Source of the DNA: Candidatus Nanoarchaeia archaeon | Lineage (GTDB): Archaea > Nanobdellota > Nanobdellia > Woesearchaeales > JANQNE01 | Length of the DNA: 64,000 bases | Direction: 5' to 3' | NCBI GenBank assembly: GCA_028279725.1 | Contig: JANQNE010000010.1 | Span: 62,001 to 126,000 of the forward strand | Shown here: positions 33,947-44,008 of the stretch, one piece after another | Numbering within the stretch: the stretch's first letter is position 1 | How the letters are laid out: each line of letters starts with the position of its first letter | The notes under the pieces: model-generated | Databases searched by the model: none | Told to the model about the DNA's origin: nothing | Seen by the model: the letters and a program-made list of their open reading frames with translations, nothing else | Program-made: the position numbers and the translations under genes

Positions 33947-34872
33947 GATTTCTTATTTTTGTTCAGAAACAGATAAACTACAAATATTAAGAAAGCAGGG
34001 AAGTAGTTTCTGATATCCATCAAGATATAATTGCTAAATACCAGTGTTTTTTCAACACCTATTAAAGAATATAAGAAAATTCCTATAGATTCTCTAACTC
34101 CTAGTCCGCTCATTGTTATTGGTACAAATGATAGCAAGGTAGTTGCACTTGTTATTATTAAGACCGTAAACAATGAGATCTTTACACCAAAAGCCAGGAA
34201 TATTATAAAGAATGCGACTGCACTAAAGAGCCACTTGACAAATGTCAATAACAGATTCAACAGCAGCATCTTCTTCCTCTTTTTAACATAGAAGAAAAAG
34301 GTCTTTGAGAATCCCTTAAATTTACCTGCATATTTCCTCAAAACATACTTCCTCAATATACCTCTTACTTTCCCAGACATAGATATCAGGAACAGTAAGA
34401 AACACCCCAATATAACTAAGATCAGATTAATCATGTTTTCAGTAGGCAGCAGCACTACAAATGCTATAACTGTCAGGATTGAAAGGCATATAAAAGTAAG
34501 AAGCTTATCCATCACTGAAACTGCCATAGACGGCCCATATCCCACTCCTTCTTTCTTCATAAGCCTAAGCAGGTAAAACTCCCCAACCCTCCCCGGAAGA
34601 AAAGAACCGATAGACCAGCTTATTAAAAAGAATTTGAATAGTTTTGAAAATTTGATCTTTATATCTGCACTTCTAATTAAGATGAATATATTTAGTGTCC
34701 CGATAATCCACACTATGATCAAAAGTAAGACTATTCCCAAAATATAAGCTCCATTTACAGATCTAACTTGTCCATACACTTCAGATAATCCAATATTCTT
34801 GAATAATAGGAAAAGAACTAGAAAACTTATTAGAATCTTAAAAGGAAAGACTAATTTTTTTAAAACTTTCAT
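33943..34872 (-). CDS. UPF0104/LPG-synthetase-type membrane protein (AglD/MprF-like TM domain)
   Basis: A 309-aa integral membrane protein with about eight TM segments. Typical family motifs are WIIGTLNIFILIRSADI, SWSIGSFLPGRVGEFYLLRLMKKEGVG (the LPGR.GE signature), and SFVPITMSGLGVRESIG near the C-terminus. This TM unit occurs alone, fused to DPM1-like GT2 domains in AglD, or in MprF flippase/synthases. Being coupled by 4 bp to a DPM1-like GT2 gene upstream, the two together look like a split AglD. A role in sugar-lipid handling or flipping is inferred. Confidence 0.88.
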   Translation of the reverse strand: MKVLKKLVFPFKILISFLVLFLLFKNIGLSEVYGQVRSVNGAYILGIVLLLIIVWIIGTLNIFILIRSADIKIKFSKLFKFFLISWSIGSFLPGRVGEFYLLRLMKKEGVGYGPSMAVSVMDKLLTFICLSILTVIAFVVLLPTENMINLILVILGCFLLFLISMSGKVRGILRKYVLRKYAGKFKGFSKTFFFYVKKRKKMLLLNLLLTFVKWLFSAVAFFIIFLAFGVKISLFTVLIITSATTLLSFVPITMSGLGVRESIGIFLYSLIGVEKTLVFSNYILMDIRNYFPAFLIFVVYLFLNKNKKS

Positions 34873-35744
34873 TTTGGGTCCATATCAGCTAAGAAACCAA
34901 ACAAGACAATCTGAAGCCCTAAAGAAAGACAGATAAGCATCAGGAACAATAATCCAAGATGTCCGCGAATCCCTCCTGTGAAATGAAGGAACAAAAAGTA
35001 GATTCCTATGAGGAATCCAGCTCCAAAGAACAACCCTCCTATTCTTCCGAAGAATTTCAGAGGCTCAAAATCCCTGTAAATCCTGAATATATTTATCCAA
35101 GCTTTAATTGCATAATCAAATGAGTTCTTAAACAATCTGCTTTTTCTTGTTTTGTTTGTTGTAATAGGAACCTCAGCAATCCTCATCTTAGCTTTTCCGA
35201 TCCTGATTAGCTGTTCTTGCGTATATGTGAAATTATTTATTAAAGGGATCTGAGCAACTTCCTTAGTAAAAGCTCTGAATCCAGTGGTAGTATCTGTTAG
35301 TTTTGTTCTTAACAAGCTGGAAAACACTTTAGCAAATGCAACATTTCCTAGTTTCTTCATTATAGAGCCACTATACTTTCCTTTTCCAAATCTGCTTCCT
35401 AGAACAAAATCATAGCCATTCTCAATCTTCTTTATCATCAAAGGAATGAATTTTGCAGGATACTGGCCATCAGCATCAGTATGCACTATAACATCAGCTT
35501 TTAATTTCAAACATTCTTTCATCTCATTTTTGAATGTTTCAGCCAATCCTAGATTCCTTGGATTAGAGACAACTATTGCCCCCTCCTTTCTAGCAACTTT
35601 TGATGTATTATCTATGGATCCATCATCTAGAACTAATATCTTGTATTTGTATTTAGTAGAATCCATGACATTTCTTATCTCTCTAATAACTCTGCCAAGG
35701 GTCTTCTCTTCATTATATGCAGGTATAGTTATGGCAACATCCAT
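34869..35744 (-). CDS. DPM1-like GT2 glycosyltransferase with C-terminal TM segments
   Basis: A 291-aa GT2 enzyme that probably makes a polyprenyl-phosphate sugar. The GT-A domain shows ITIPAYNEEKTLGRVI, VLDDGSIDNT, the metal-binding HTDADGQYP and GSRFGKG, TTTGFRAF. Two hydrophobic C-terminal segments (about 232-252 and 262-285) anchor it. It stands directly before the UPF0104 gene, an arrangement equal to the two halves of haloarchaeal AglD. Donor sugar unknown. The promoter region is shared with the divergent GT-C gene. Confidence 0.9.
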   Translation of the reverse strand: MDVAITIPAYNEEKTLGRVIREIRNVMDSTKYKYKILVLDDGSIDNTSKVARKEGAIVVSNPRNLGLAETFKNEMKECLKLKADVIVHTDADGQYPAKFIPLMIKKIENGYDFVLGSRFGKGKYSGSIMKKLGNVAFAKVFSSLLRTKLTDTTTGFRAFTKEVAQIPLINNFTYTQEQLIRIGKAKMRIAEVPITTNKTRKSRLFKNSFDYAIKAWINIFRIYRDFEPLKFFGRIGGLFFGAGFLIGIYFLFLHFTGGIRGHLGLLFLMLICLSLGLQIVLFGFLADMDPK

Positions 35745-35809
35745 ACCATCACAAAAGGATAAACTATTTATATATGTTTCTGATTTATCCTAGTTATGGG
35801 GGTTTTATA

Positions 35810-37687
35810 GTGAGTCTTACAACGATAATACTATTTTTTGTATACACATGGGGTCTGGGATTTACGGCAACAGCTCTAATGAAGAACTCGGAGAACTTCT
35901 TAGAAAGGAACATGATAAGAGTAGGGATTGGAATAGGGGTTCTGGTAGCCTTAGGAACACTACTCAACTTATTACACATCCCTCTGGATTGGAAAATTTT
36001 CCTATTATTGAGCATAACATATCCTTTATTTATCCTAATCAAGAAAATAAAAAATAACGATCTAAAACTAAAACTAAATTTAAAACTCACAAAATCAAAT
36101 CTAAACATCCTTTTTGTCTTATTGATCTTTTTATTCTGTCTATTCATGTATGTTGGGGGATCATTCAAATACCCTTATTTTGAGGATGATGATCCTTGGT
36201 CACATTCCATGTCTGTTAAATACATAGCGACAGAGAAGACAGCATATGAGCCTGATAATTTCAACTTAAAATACCTTGATCCATACCCTCCAGGATATGG
36301 CATATTGATGGGTGTTTTACACCAGACTTCACCTTTTATGATGTGGACTCTTAAGTTCTTTAATGGACTTATCCTCTCCCTGGGGATTGTATTCTTCTAT
36401 TTTTTTACAAAACTATTCACAGGAAGCAGGAATAAGGCATTATTCTCTACATTTGTCATAGCAGCACTCCCAAGCTTCTTCACACATTTCATATGGGCAC
36501 ACACTTTAGTAGTTATCCTGATCTTTCCAGCCATGTATTGTCTAGAGATGGTAAAGAAAGACAAGAAGTGGAAGTATGTATCAGCGATCCTGATCTCTTC
36601 AATATTATTGACTCAACCATCACAGGCAATAAAGATAGGTTTGATGATTTTTATCTATTTTGTAGTTAAATGTGTATGGGAGAGAAAATTCCTTATTGAC
36701 TTATTTCTTGCCCAAGTTTATGGAGTTATATTGTCTTTCATGTGGTGGGGAGTAAAAGCCCAAGGTATGCTTGCGGGAAGGATGGAAGTTGCAGTAAAAC
36801 ACGCTGATAAAATAGGGGCTGCAGAAGCATCAGGAGGGATCCTTTCAAAAATATCCTTTATGATCCAGAATTATTTTAGGCCAGACTTAGGAACAGCAAC
36901 AAAAGCATATTCATTCAATGATTTTTTTATCGTAAAACCTTTTGGAGGGATAAATATTCATGTTGGGTGGGGTATATTTATCACACTACTGCTCACCATA
37001 GGTATAATCTATGCACTAATAAAATTCAAGGAATCACTAAAGAAAGAAAATGTCTGGATTGGAATATCCCTAGCTTGGTTTATCTTTACTTTCTTGGGTG
37101 TAAACGCAATGACATTCAATCTGCCGGTAGGTTTCATAACTTTTAGATTCTGGCTCCTATTAGCGATACCTGTAGCACTCTTATCTTCTGAAGGGTTATG
37201 GGCATTATTTAAGATAGGAAAGAAGGTCAGCATACCTTCCGCACTAATCCTTATTGTAGTTCTTGTAGGCATATTTACAACAGCAGGATATCAGAAGTAT
37301 AACCATAACACTCTGCCAAACTGGCCTCCAGGAATTGGCTGGACATCAACAGATGAACTACAAGGATATCTGTGGCTAAAGACCCTTCCGGCAGACACAA
37401 AAGTATTCACTTATTATTATACTGGAAAGATAAGCGGACTTAACAAATATAGCTGCGATTGGTGCAGTGAAGTGATTGAATTCAGGAAAACAGCAACAAA
37501 TAAGACAGCATCTGAATTAAACACATGGCTTAAAAGACATAAATATGAATATATGATTTTAAGTGGCTCCACAGCCAAAAAATTAGGAGTTAACAAGACA
37601 AATGAAAAACTTCAGGAATTAGCATCTTCAAATTTATTTGTCCCAGCACACCAGACAAAAGATTTCTTTGCATTTAAAGTTATATAG
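35810..37687 (+). CDS. Large GT-C type membrane glycosyltransferase
   Basis: A polytopic protein of about 625 aa with some 13 TM segments. The first large loop contains the acidic cluster FEDDDPWSHSMSVKYI, a DxD-like motif, followed by PYPPGYGILMGVLHQ; this is the loop pattern of STT3/PMT-like GT-C enzymes. The soluble tail has GYLWLKTLPADTKVFTYYYTGK and a CDWC motif. An ATG 36 bp upstream overlaps the TATA-like sequence (about 35765-35774). I prefer the GTG, which has GGGGGT before it and suits the promoter distance. Role: transfer of a lipid-linked sugar or oligosaccharide outside the membrane; a secondary oligosaccharyltransferase-like enzyme lacking WWDYG is possible. Confidence 0.7.
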   Translation: MSLTTIILFFVYTWGLGFTATALMKNSENFLERNMIRVGIGIGVLVALGTLLNLLHIPLDWKIFLLLSITYPLFILIKKIKNNDLKLKLNLKLTKSNLNILFVLLIFLFCLFMYVGGSFKYPYFEDDDPWSHSMSVKYIATEKTAYEPDNFNLKYLDPYPPGYGILMGVLHQTSPFMMWTLKFFNGLILSLGIVFFYFFTKLFTGSRNKALFSTFVIAALPSFFTHFIWAHTLVVILIFPAMYCLEMVKKDKKWKYVSAILISSILLTQPSQAIKIGLMIFIYFVVKCVWERKFLIDLFLAQVYGVILSFMWWGVKAQGMLAGRMEVAVKHADKIGAAEASGGILSKISFMIQNYFRPDLGTATKAYSFNDFFIVKPFGGINIHVGWGIFITLLLTIGIIYALIKFKESLKKENVWIGISLAWFIFTFLGVNAMTFNLPVGFITFRFWLLLAIPVALLSSEGLWALFKIGKKVSIPSALILIVVLVGIFTTAGYQKYNHNTLPNWPPGIGWTSTDELQGYLWLKTLPADTKVFTYYYTGKISGLNKYSCDWCSEVIEFRKTATNKTASELNTWLKRHKYEYMILSGSTAKKLGVNKTNEKLQELASSNLFVPAHQTKDFFAFKVI

Positions 37688-38591
37688 TCTTTCTCCAGTA
37701 ATTTAGAACATCTTTCAGCGTATCTTCTATACCAATCTCAGGAGACCAGCCTGTCTTCTCCCTGAACTTTGAATTATCTCCTTGAAGCACAGGTATATCA
37801 CTTGGCCTCATCTTAGATTCGTCTTGCTCAACTTCTATATTTAACTCACTCATAGAAAGCAGTTTATCAAGAACTTCTTGAATAGAATAAACATTTCCTG
37901 AACATATATTATAGACTTCCCCTCTATTACATTTTTCCACTGCCAGTAGGTAAGCTTTAACAACATCCCTAACATCAGTAAAATCTCTCTTTGCTTCAAG
38001 ATTCCCAACCCCCATAACAGGTTCTTTTCCTTTCTCAATCTCAACAATCTGCTTAGAAAAATCAGATACTACAAACAAAGGCTGCTGCCCAGGCCCAACA
38101 TGTGGAAAACTCCTTGATATCACTATATTTAATTTATCATATTTCTTACAAAGCTCTTCCTGTTCTTTTCTAGATTCCCCATATGGGCTGTCTGGATTCA
38201 ATTCATGCGTTTCTTTTATGGGAATCATCTTAGGAATTCCATAGATCTCAGCAGAAGTCACTATAAGTATCTTAGGATTTATCCCAACATCTTCTATTGC
38301 ATCAAGAAGATTCTTTGTTCCATCCACATTGATCTTTCTGCATAGTTCAGGCTGCTCAAAACTCTTCTTAACAGAGCTGAATCCAGCAAGATGGAATACA
38401 TAATCAGGCCTAACTTCATCAATAATCTCCCTTACTTCATCAACAGCTAACAAATCTGCCTTATAACACCTAACTCCTTTCTTACAACCTTCAGAAACAT
38501 CCATCCCTAATACTTCAAAACCCCTGGATAAAAGAAAATCACTAAGATGATTTCCAACAAAACCATTTATTCCTGTGATAAATGCCTTCAT
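37680..38591 (-). CDS. rmd: GDP-4-keto-6-deoxy-D-mannose reductase-type epimerase/reductase
   Basis: A 303-aa extended short-chain dehydrogenase. [10 protein letters not shown] (about 7-16) binds NAD(P), with [12 protein letters not shown] and TSAEIYG as typical family strands. The catalytic Tyr lies in [11 protein letters not shown], where the expected YxxxK lysine is arginine (Y-G-E-S-R), with a lysine one place later. The 4-bp overlap with gmd makes reduction of the Gmd product, giving GDP-D-rhamnose, the most likely reaction; GDP-fucose or GDP-talose type products are alternatives. The gene name is given from context and family. Confidence 0.8.
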   Translation of the reverse strand: MKAFITGINGFVGNHLSDFLLSRGFEVLGMDVSEGCKKGVRCYKADLLAVDEVREIIDEVRPDYVFHLAGFSSVKKSFEQPELCRKINVDGTKNLLDAIEDVGINPKILIVTSAEIYGIPKMIPIKETHELNPDSPYGESRKEQEELCKKYDKLNIVISRSFPHVGPGQQPLFVVSDFSKQIVEIEKGKEPVMGVGNLEAKRDFTDVRDVVKAYLLAVEKCNRGEVYNICSGNVYSIQEVLDKLLSMSELNIEVEQDESKMRPSDIPVLQGDNSKFREKTGWSPEIGIEDTLKDVLNYWRKTI

Positions 38592-39598
38592 TTTTGAGAA
38601 GATAGCTCTTTAAGATCAGATTCAACCATCATTTTAACAAGCTCTTCAAAATTTATTTTAGGAACCCACTTTAGATTATCCTTAGCTTTAGTGGAATCTC
38701 CAAGTAGAAGATCAACTTCAGCAGGCCTATAGAACTTTGGATTTACCTTTACTGCAACTTTACCATCTACTTTTCCAACTTCATCAAGACCTTTCCCCTC
38801 CCACTCTATATTCATATCGACAGCCTTGAATGCAGCCTCGACAAATTCTCTAACTGAATGAGTTTCACCGCTGGATATCACATAATCATCAGGTTCATCT
38901 TGCTGAAGCATCAGCCACATAGCTTCAACATAATCTTTAGCATGACCCCAGTCTCTCTTTGCTTCCATATTGCCCAATTCAAAATATTCCTGCATGCCCA
39001 ATTTGATCTTTGCAACAGAATGAGTTATCTTCCTAGTTACAAACTGCTTCCCTCTTTTTGGAGACTCATGGTTAAATAAGATACCATTACATGCAAAAAG
39101 ACCATAACTTTCTCTGTAATTTATAGTCATCCAGTATCCATAAACTTTAGCAACACCATAAGGGCTTCTCGGATAAAAAGGAGTATTTTCATTTTGAGGT
39201 GTTTCTTTAGCTTTTCCAAACATCTCACTGCTTGAAGCCTGGTAGTATCTTATCTTTTTATCAACTAACTTTATAGCTTCCAAGATCTTCAACACACCCA
39301 GACCAGTCATTTCTCCAGTTGCAATTGGTTGGGTCCATGATCCAGGAACAAACGATTGTGCAGCTAGATTATAAACTTCATCAGGTCTTATTTCTTGTAA
39401 TATCCTTATCAATGAAGAAACATCAGTCATATCTCCTTCAACAAGATGTATCCTGCTCTTCAACTCTTCAACCCTTTCAAACACATCCATACTAGTCCGC
39501 CTATACATGCCATAAACTTCATACCCTTTTTCCAATAATAACTCAGACAGATATGACCCATCTTGTCCAGTTATTCCGGTTATAAGTGCTTTTTTCAT
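38588..39598 (-). CDS. gmd: GDP-mannose 4,6-dehydratase
   Basis: A 336-aa SDR enzyme that converts GDP-D-mannose to GDP-4-keto-6-deoxymannose. The family-specific start is [31 protein letters not shown]. Further marks are [20 protein letters not shown], the catalytic SPYGVAK (YxxxK), [28 protein letters not shown] and the late [11 protein letters not shown]. It is the first gene of a two-gene operon with rmd and is divergent from the GT2-methyltransferase fusion. Confidence 0.96.
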   Translation of the reverse strand: MKKALITGITGQDGSYLSELLLEKGYEVYGMYRRTSMDVFERVEELKSRIHLVEGDMTDVSSLIRILQEIRPDEVYNLAAQSFVPGSWTQPIATGEMTGLGVLKILEAIKLVDKKIRYYQASSSEMFGKAKETPQNENTPFYPRSPYGVAKVYGYWMTINYRESYGLFACNGILFNHESPKRGKQFVTRKITHSVAKIKLGMQEYFELGNMEAKRDWGHAKDYVEAMWLMLQQDEPDDYVISSGETHSVREFVEAAFKAVDMNIEWEGKGLDEVGKVDGKVAVKVNPKFYRPAEVDLLLGDSTKAKDNLKWVPKINFEELVKMMVESDLKELSSQK

Positions 39599-39694
39599 AT
39601 TATCTGACCTTAAAAATAACTATTATTAAAATGTTACTATGTATTTATATAGGCAATCAAAAGCTTTTTAAATAGCCTTCCATTCGGGTATATC

Positions 39695-40960
39695 ATGTTT
39701 TTATCAATCGTAATAGCAATTTATAACGAGGAAGGAAATGTCAGGGAACTGACAGAAAGGATCTATTCTGCAATGGAATCCCTTAAGGTCCCGTTTGAGC
39801 TAATCTATGTAATTGATGGAGATGATTCTTCTTTTGATATACTAAATGAGATGAAAAAATCAAAGAAAGATCTCATACTGAACAAATCAAACAAGAAAAG
39901 AGGATTTAAAAAATCATTTGTTGAAGGATTTAAGCTAGCAAATAAGAAAGCTACACATATTCTGACTCTTGATGGGGATCTAAATCATCAGCCAGAAGAG
40001 ATTATAAATCTAGTAAAAAAGATGGATTCAGCCAGATCAGACATAGTTATTGGATCAAGATATGTAAAGGAAGGAAAAGTAGAGAAACTAGCCTTATGGA
40101 AAAGAGGGATAAGTTTACTTGCAAATTTTATAATAAAGATCCTTTGGAAACTTGATGTTAAAGATAAAACATCAGGTTTTAGATTATACAAGAAAGAAGT
40201 CATAGATAAGGTAACTCCCTTGTGCAGATCAGACAATTTTGAATTTCTTCTTGAAATATTGATTTTATCAAAGATAATAAATTATAAAGCAAATGAGGTT
40301 CCGATAACCTTTAAAGCAAGAGAGAAAGGAGAAAGTAAGTTTGATGTGATAAAGACTATCAAAGGATATATGAAGCTTACTTGGATGTATTTTGTCAAAA
40401 GACCTTACAGAAAACCCATAGTCACAAGATATGTAGCAAACAGAAGAGCAGCGCTTATACTGAAAGGTCTAAAAAAATTAGACAAGAATAAGATAAAGGT
40501 CCTTGATGTAGGTTGTGGAGACAGATACATAACCGACCTTATTAAAAGAAAAGGATACAATATAGTTGGAATTGACAAATTTACATCCAAAGACTGCAGA
40601 TGGATGATAAAAGATCCGGATTTTGTGATGGATGCAAGAGATATGGCATTCAAAGATAATTCTTTTGATGCAGTAATTTCTTTGGAAGTGATAGAGCATT
40701 GTGACTGCATATCTGAAATAAACAGAGTTCTGAAGCCAGGAGGCTTTTTCTTTTGTTCAACACCTTCACCATTTTCCGACTGGATAAGGAAAGTATTGAT
40801 TTTTCTAAGACTGTTAGAAAACCAGGATTTTGAAGGACACGAACATATAATTGACCTAAGGAAGGTCCCTATGAAGTTATTAAAGTACAAAAAGATGTTC
40901 CTTTGGACATCCCAATTTGGAGTTTTCACAAAAAACAGTAATTTAACCAAGAAAACATGA
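39695..40960 (+). CDS. GT2 glycosyltransferase fused to class I SAM methyltransferase
   Basis: A 421-aa bifunctional protein. Residues about 1-235 are a DPM1-like GT2: IVIAIYNEEGNVREL, VIDGDDSSFDI, LDGDLNHQP (DxD-like) and DKTSGFRLYKKEVID. Residues about 265-400 are a class I methyltransferase with KVLDVGCGDRYITDLI (SAM motif I), AVISLEVIEHC and VLKPGGFFFCSTPSP. No TM segments follow the GT2 part, unlike most DPM1 relatives. A TATA box (39664-39672) centred about 27 nt before the ATG suggests leaderless expression. The fusion would attach and methylate a sugar, or methylate the same lipid-linked glycan; substrate unknown. Confidence 0.88.
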   Translation: MFLSIVIAIYNEEGNVRELTERIYSAMESLKVPFELIYVIDGDDSSFDILNEMKKSKKDLILNKSNKKRGFKKSFVEGFKLANKKATHILTLDGDLNHQPEEIINLVKKMDSARSDIVIGSRYVKEGKVEKLALWKRGISLLANFIIKILWKLDVKDKTSGFRLYKKEVIDKVTPLCRSDNFEFLLEILILSKIINYKANEVPITFKAREKGESKFDVIKTIKGYMKLTWMYFVKRPYRKPIVTRYVANRRAALILKGLKKLDKNKIKVLDVGCGDRYITDLIKRKGYNIVGIDKFTSKDCRWMIKDPDFVMDARDMAFKDNSFDAVISLEVIEHCDCISEINRVLKPGGFFFCSTPSPFSDWIRKVLIFLRLLENQDFEGHEHIIDLRKVPMKLLKYKKMFLWTSQFGVFTKNSNLTKKT

Positions 40961-42534
40961 AACTTATTCAATTGATAAAGAAAAATAATTTTTTGATTCT
41001 TTTGACTTTATTAGGCCTGATTCTACTTCTTCCAAATTTAGGAGACAGAACTTTTTTCGGAGATGAATCTTACACTATGATAGTCTCAAAGACAGTTGCA
41101 GAAGAAGGATACCCTGCTTCATATTATAATGGGTTTTTCATCAATGCAAAAGAGACAGCAAACGCAGATATTTTTGGAAAACAAGTCTACACATGGAATT
41201 CATGGTCTCAATTCTACATAACAGCTCTATTCTACAAGATATTTGGGATGAATGAGTTCTTTCTTAGATTGCCATTTGTATTATTCGGTCTGGCCACTCT
41301 TATTTTACTGTATTTCTTCGCAAAAGAGATCACAAATAATGAGATGATAGCAAGAATCTCATCTATCTTTCTGGCATTATCTACCACTTTTATACTTCAT
41401 GCCCGTCAGTTAAGATGGTATTCTATGTCAGCATTCCTTGTATTGGCCATATTATACTCTTACTGGGTATTTCTTAAGGACAAAAGAATTTTTTGGTTTG
41501 CTTTTTCCTCAATCTTCCTTTTTCACACAAATACGTTGATATTTTTTGTTACAATGCTTTCAGTCACACTGCATTTCTTAGTTTTCAAATTTAATAAAGG
41601 TCATGTTAAAAAAGCGATACTATCCCTTATCTCAATCTTCTTATTTACTTTTCCCTGGTTTGTCATAACTAATCAATTTTCAAAATTAAGCGGCACAACT
41701 TCAAGTATCTTTAAGATAGTATTTCATATGGTACTGAATTGGTTCTATTTATTTATCCTTTTATTCCCTATAATATTCCTGATAGCCTTCTTATTCAAGA
41801 GATTCAGAAAAGAGCTCCTGAAGGAAGGATACTTGCTGGTCATATTCTTCATAATATCTTTCATAACAATACTTTCTTTAAAATCTGATGTACTGCCTGC
41901 AGTAAGATATCTGATATGCCTTATCCCGCTAACATCTATAATTTTATCATTCACGATAGTAAAGATTTGGCAAAACAACAAGACAATTGCCGTCATAATA
42001 GCTTTGTTGTTGGTGTTAACAAATTTACTGAACTTAGTTCCATTCATTCTCCTAAAAGGGGCTGCAGGTAGCTTGAGTGCAGATGTTTCTGATTATAATA
42101 AGGAAAAGTTCATAAAAGACTCATTGGGTGTTAAGTTTTATCTTCCAAGTTATTTATATGAAATAACTAATGATTATGAAAGTTCTGAAGAACTGGTCAT
42201 AAATCAGCTGCTGGAGAAAGGATCTGAGAAAGACACTTTCACAACAAGTCATTTTCCTTACACTTTCATAATATATACTGACATGGAATACATCCCTGTT
42301 GAAGAAATAAAAGAAGGGCCAGACTGGATAATAAAGAGATCATTTAGGATTGGAGAGGATGAGGTAGAGGAGTTTTTCAACAAAATAAGTGATAAGCTGG
42401 ATCTATCAGATTATGAACTTATAAAAATAAGCAATTTTGATGAAAGATGGGCAGATTCTCCAGATCCTATAAGTCATAGATTCAAAACAAATTTAAATGG
42501 AGAAGTATTGGTATATCATCTAGAAAATGACTAA
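40957..42534 (+). CDS. GT39/ArnT-like GT-C glycosyltransferase
   Basis: A 525-aa polytopic protein. The first loop after TM1 has RTFFGDESYTMIVSKTVAEEGYP (acidic D-E motif), and the second loop contains NSWSQFYITALFYKIFGMNEFFLRLPFVLFGLATLILLYFFAKEI, which is diagnostic for the GT39/PMT-ArnT clan. The C-terminal 150 residues are soluble and extracytoplasmic. It overlaps the previous and following genes by 4 and 8 bp, so it is part of a translationally coupled operon with the flippase. Likely transfers a sugar from a polyprenyl phosphate to a lipid or protein acceptor outside. Confidence 0.8.
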   Translation: MKLIQLIKKNNFLILLTLLGLILLLPNLGDRTFFGDESYTMIVSKTVAEEGYPASYYNGFFINAKETANADIFGKQVYTWNSWSQFYITALFYKIFGMNEFFLRLPFVLFGLATLILLYFFAKEITNNEMIARISSIFLALSTTFILHARQLRWYSMSAFLVLAILYSYWVFLKDKRIFWFAFSSIFLFHTNTLIFFVTMLSVTLHFLVFKFNKGHVKKAILSLISIFLFTFPWFVITNQFSKLSGTTSSIFKIVFHMVLNWFYLFILLFPIIFLIAFLFKRFRKELLKEGYLLVIFFIISFITILSLKSDVLPAVRYLICLIPLTSIILSFTIVKIWQNNKTIAVIIALLLVLTNLLNLVPFILLKGAAGSLSADVSDYNKEKFIKDSLGVKFYLPSYLYEITNDYESSEELVINQLLEKGSEKDTFTTSHFPYTFIIYTDMEYIPVEEIKEGPDWIIKRSFRIGEDEVEEFFNKISDKLDLSDYELIKISNFDERWADSPDPISHRFKTNLNGEVLVYHLEND

Positions 42535-44008
42535 TTATACAAAAAAGGCATTCAGAGGAGCAGGCATAGTATTTATAACAGGAGTATTGACTGCATTCTT
42601 TGCCTACCTTATCAGGATTTTTCTGGCCAGAAGCCTATCTCCTAATGACTTTGGTCTTTTTTATGCAATATTCACTTTCTTGATATTTCTTTTGATCTTC
42701 AGAGATATAGGCCTTGGCACAGCTCTGGTAAGATTTATTCCAAAATATAATGTAAGAAAAGATTATTCTAAGATCAAGACACTAGTTTTATCTTCTTTAT
42801 TATTTCAATTTATATCATCTTTAATTATGGCAGGAGTTCTTATACTGATCTCATCTTTATTAGCTAAGCATTATTTTAAGGTAGAGATTTCTTCTCCAAT
42901 CCTTCAGCTATTCACCTTATACATATTCACATCATTACTTTTCCTGAATGTAAGACACTTATTGAGAGCTTTTCAGAACATATTCTGGTTCTCAATCGCA
43001 GAGATAATAAGAGATATATCTTTCCTAGTAATAACATTAATGTTCTTCACTACTGGTTGGCAGATATTTGGTGCTGTTCTTGGTTTTATACTCTGTAATC
43101 TAGTCGCATTCTTGATATTACTGTTTCCAGCCTCAAAATATTTCTTTATTTTTAAGCATAAGACAAAAGACTTCTGGAAAACAACCAAACAGCTTTTTCA
43201 GTTCGGAATACCTGTTATATTTACAGGAATAGGAGAGAAAGTGATCTCTTACATTGATGTATTAATACTGACTTACTTTGTTTCTTTGACAGCAGTTGGA
43301 ATATACAACATAATTATGCCTACAGCAATGGTATTCTTATTTTTAGCAAGGTCAGTATCATCTGTTTTATTGCCTATGATATCAGAATTGTGGGAGAAGA
43401 AAGACATGAAGAGAATATCTGCCGGATTTAGGTTGATCTACTCTTATTCTTTTGTGATAACTATCCCGGTCTTATTTACCGCATTTACATTTTCAGATAT
43501 ATTGATAAGATTATTCTTTGGCAATGAATATGTTTCAGCTACACTGGCTTTCAAGATATTGCTAGTCGGCGTCTTATGTTATATTGTAGCCCAGGTCAAT
43601 CATTCAGCACTGTCAGGCATAGGAAAGCCAAAAGAAGCGACTAAAATAATACTGGTAATAGCTGTCATAAATATACTGCTAAATTTCATCTTAATACCTC
43701 ATTTCAAGCTCACTGGTGCTGCAATAGCAACAGCAGTTAGTTATGTTATAGCTTTAGTAATATCTACTCTAAGGCTGGTGAAATTTATCAAAGTAGCGCC
43801 ACCTTGGCTAAATTGGCTGAAGATATTGTTCTCAGGAGCAGTATTCATCTCAGTAATCTATCTGATAAAAGGGATACTAATCTTAAATCCTTGGGTAGAG
43901 ATGGCCATAAGCCTAATGGTGGCAGGAACAGTATATCTTGCTTTAGTATTTGCAATAAAAATAATTGAACTCAAAGAATTAAAATTACTTGTCAAACGCA
44001 TACTCTAA
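42527..44008 (+). CDS. Wzx-like oligosaccharide flippase (MOP superfamily)
   Basis: A 493-aa protein with about 14 TM segments, the size and topology of the Wzx/RfbX polysaccharide transport family. The first helix region GAGIVFITGVLTAFFAYLIRIFLARSLSPNDFGLFYAI is typical, as is the duplicated half beginning FWKTTKQLFQFGIPVIFTGIGEKV. It should flip polyprenyl-linked oligosaccharides to the outer face before AglB or GT-C transfer. It is the last gene of the plus-strand operon from 39695 and overlaps the convergent kinase gene by 24 bp. Confidence 0.92.
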   Translation: MTNYTKKAFRGAGIVFITGVLTAFFAYLIRIFLARSLSPNDFGLFYAIFTFLIFLLIFRDIGLGTALVRFIPKYNVRKDYSKIKTLVLSSLLFQFISSLIMAGVLILISSLLAKHYFKVEISSPILQLFTLYIFTSLLFLNVRHLLRAFQNIFWFSIAEIIRDISFLVITLMFFTTGWQIFGAVLGFILCNLVAFLILLFPASKYFFIFKHKTKDFWKTTKQLFQFGIPVIFTGIGEKVISYIDVLILTYFVSLTAVGIYNIIMPTAMVFLFLARSVSSVLLPMISELWEKKDMKRISAGFRLIYSYSFVITIPVLFTAFTFSDILIRLFFGNEYVSATLAFKILLVGVLCYIVAQVNHSALSGIGKPKEATKIILVIAVINILLNFILIPHFKLTGAAIATAVSYVIALVISTLRLVKFIKVAPPWLNWLKILFSGAVFISVIYLIKGILILNPWVEMAISLMVAGTVYLALVFAIKIIELKELKLLVKRIL

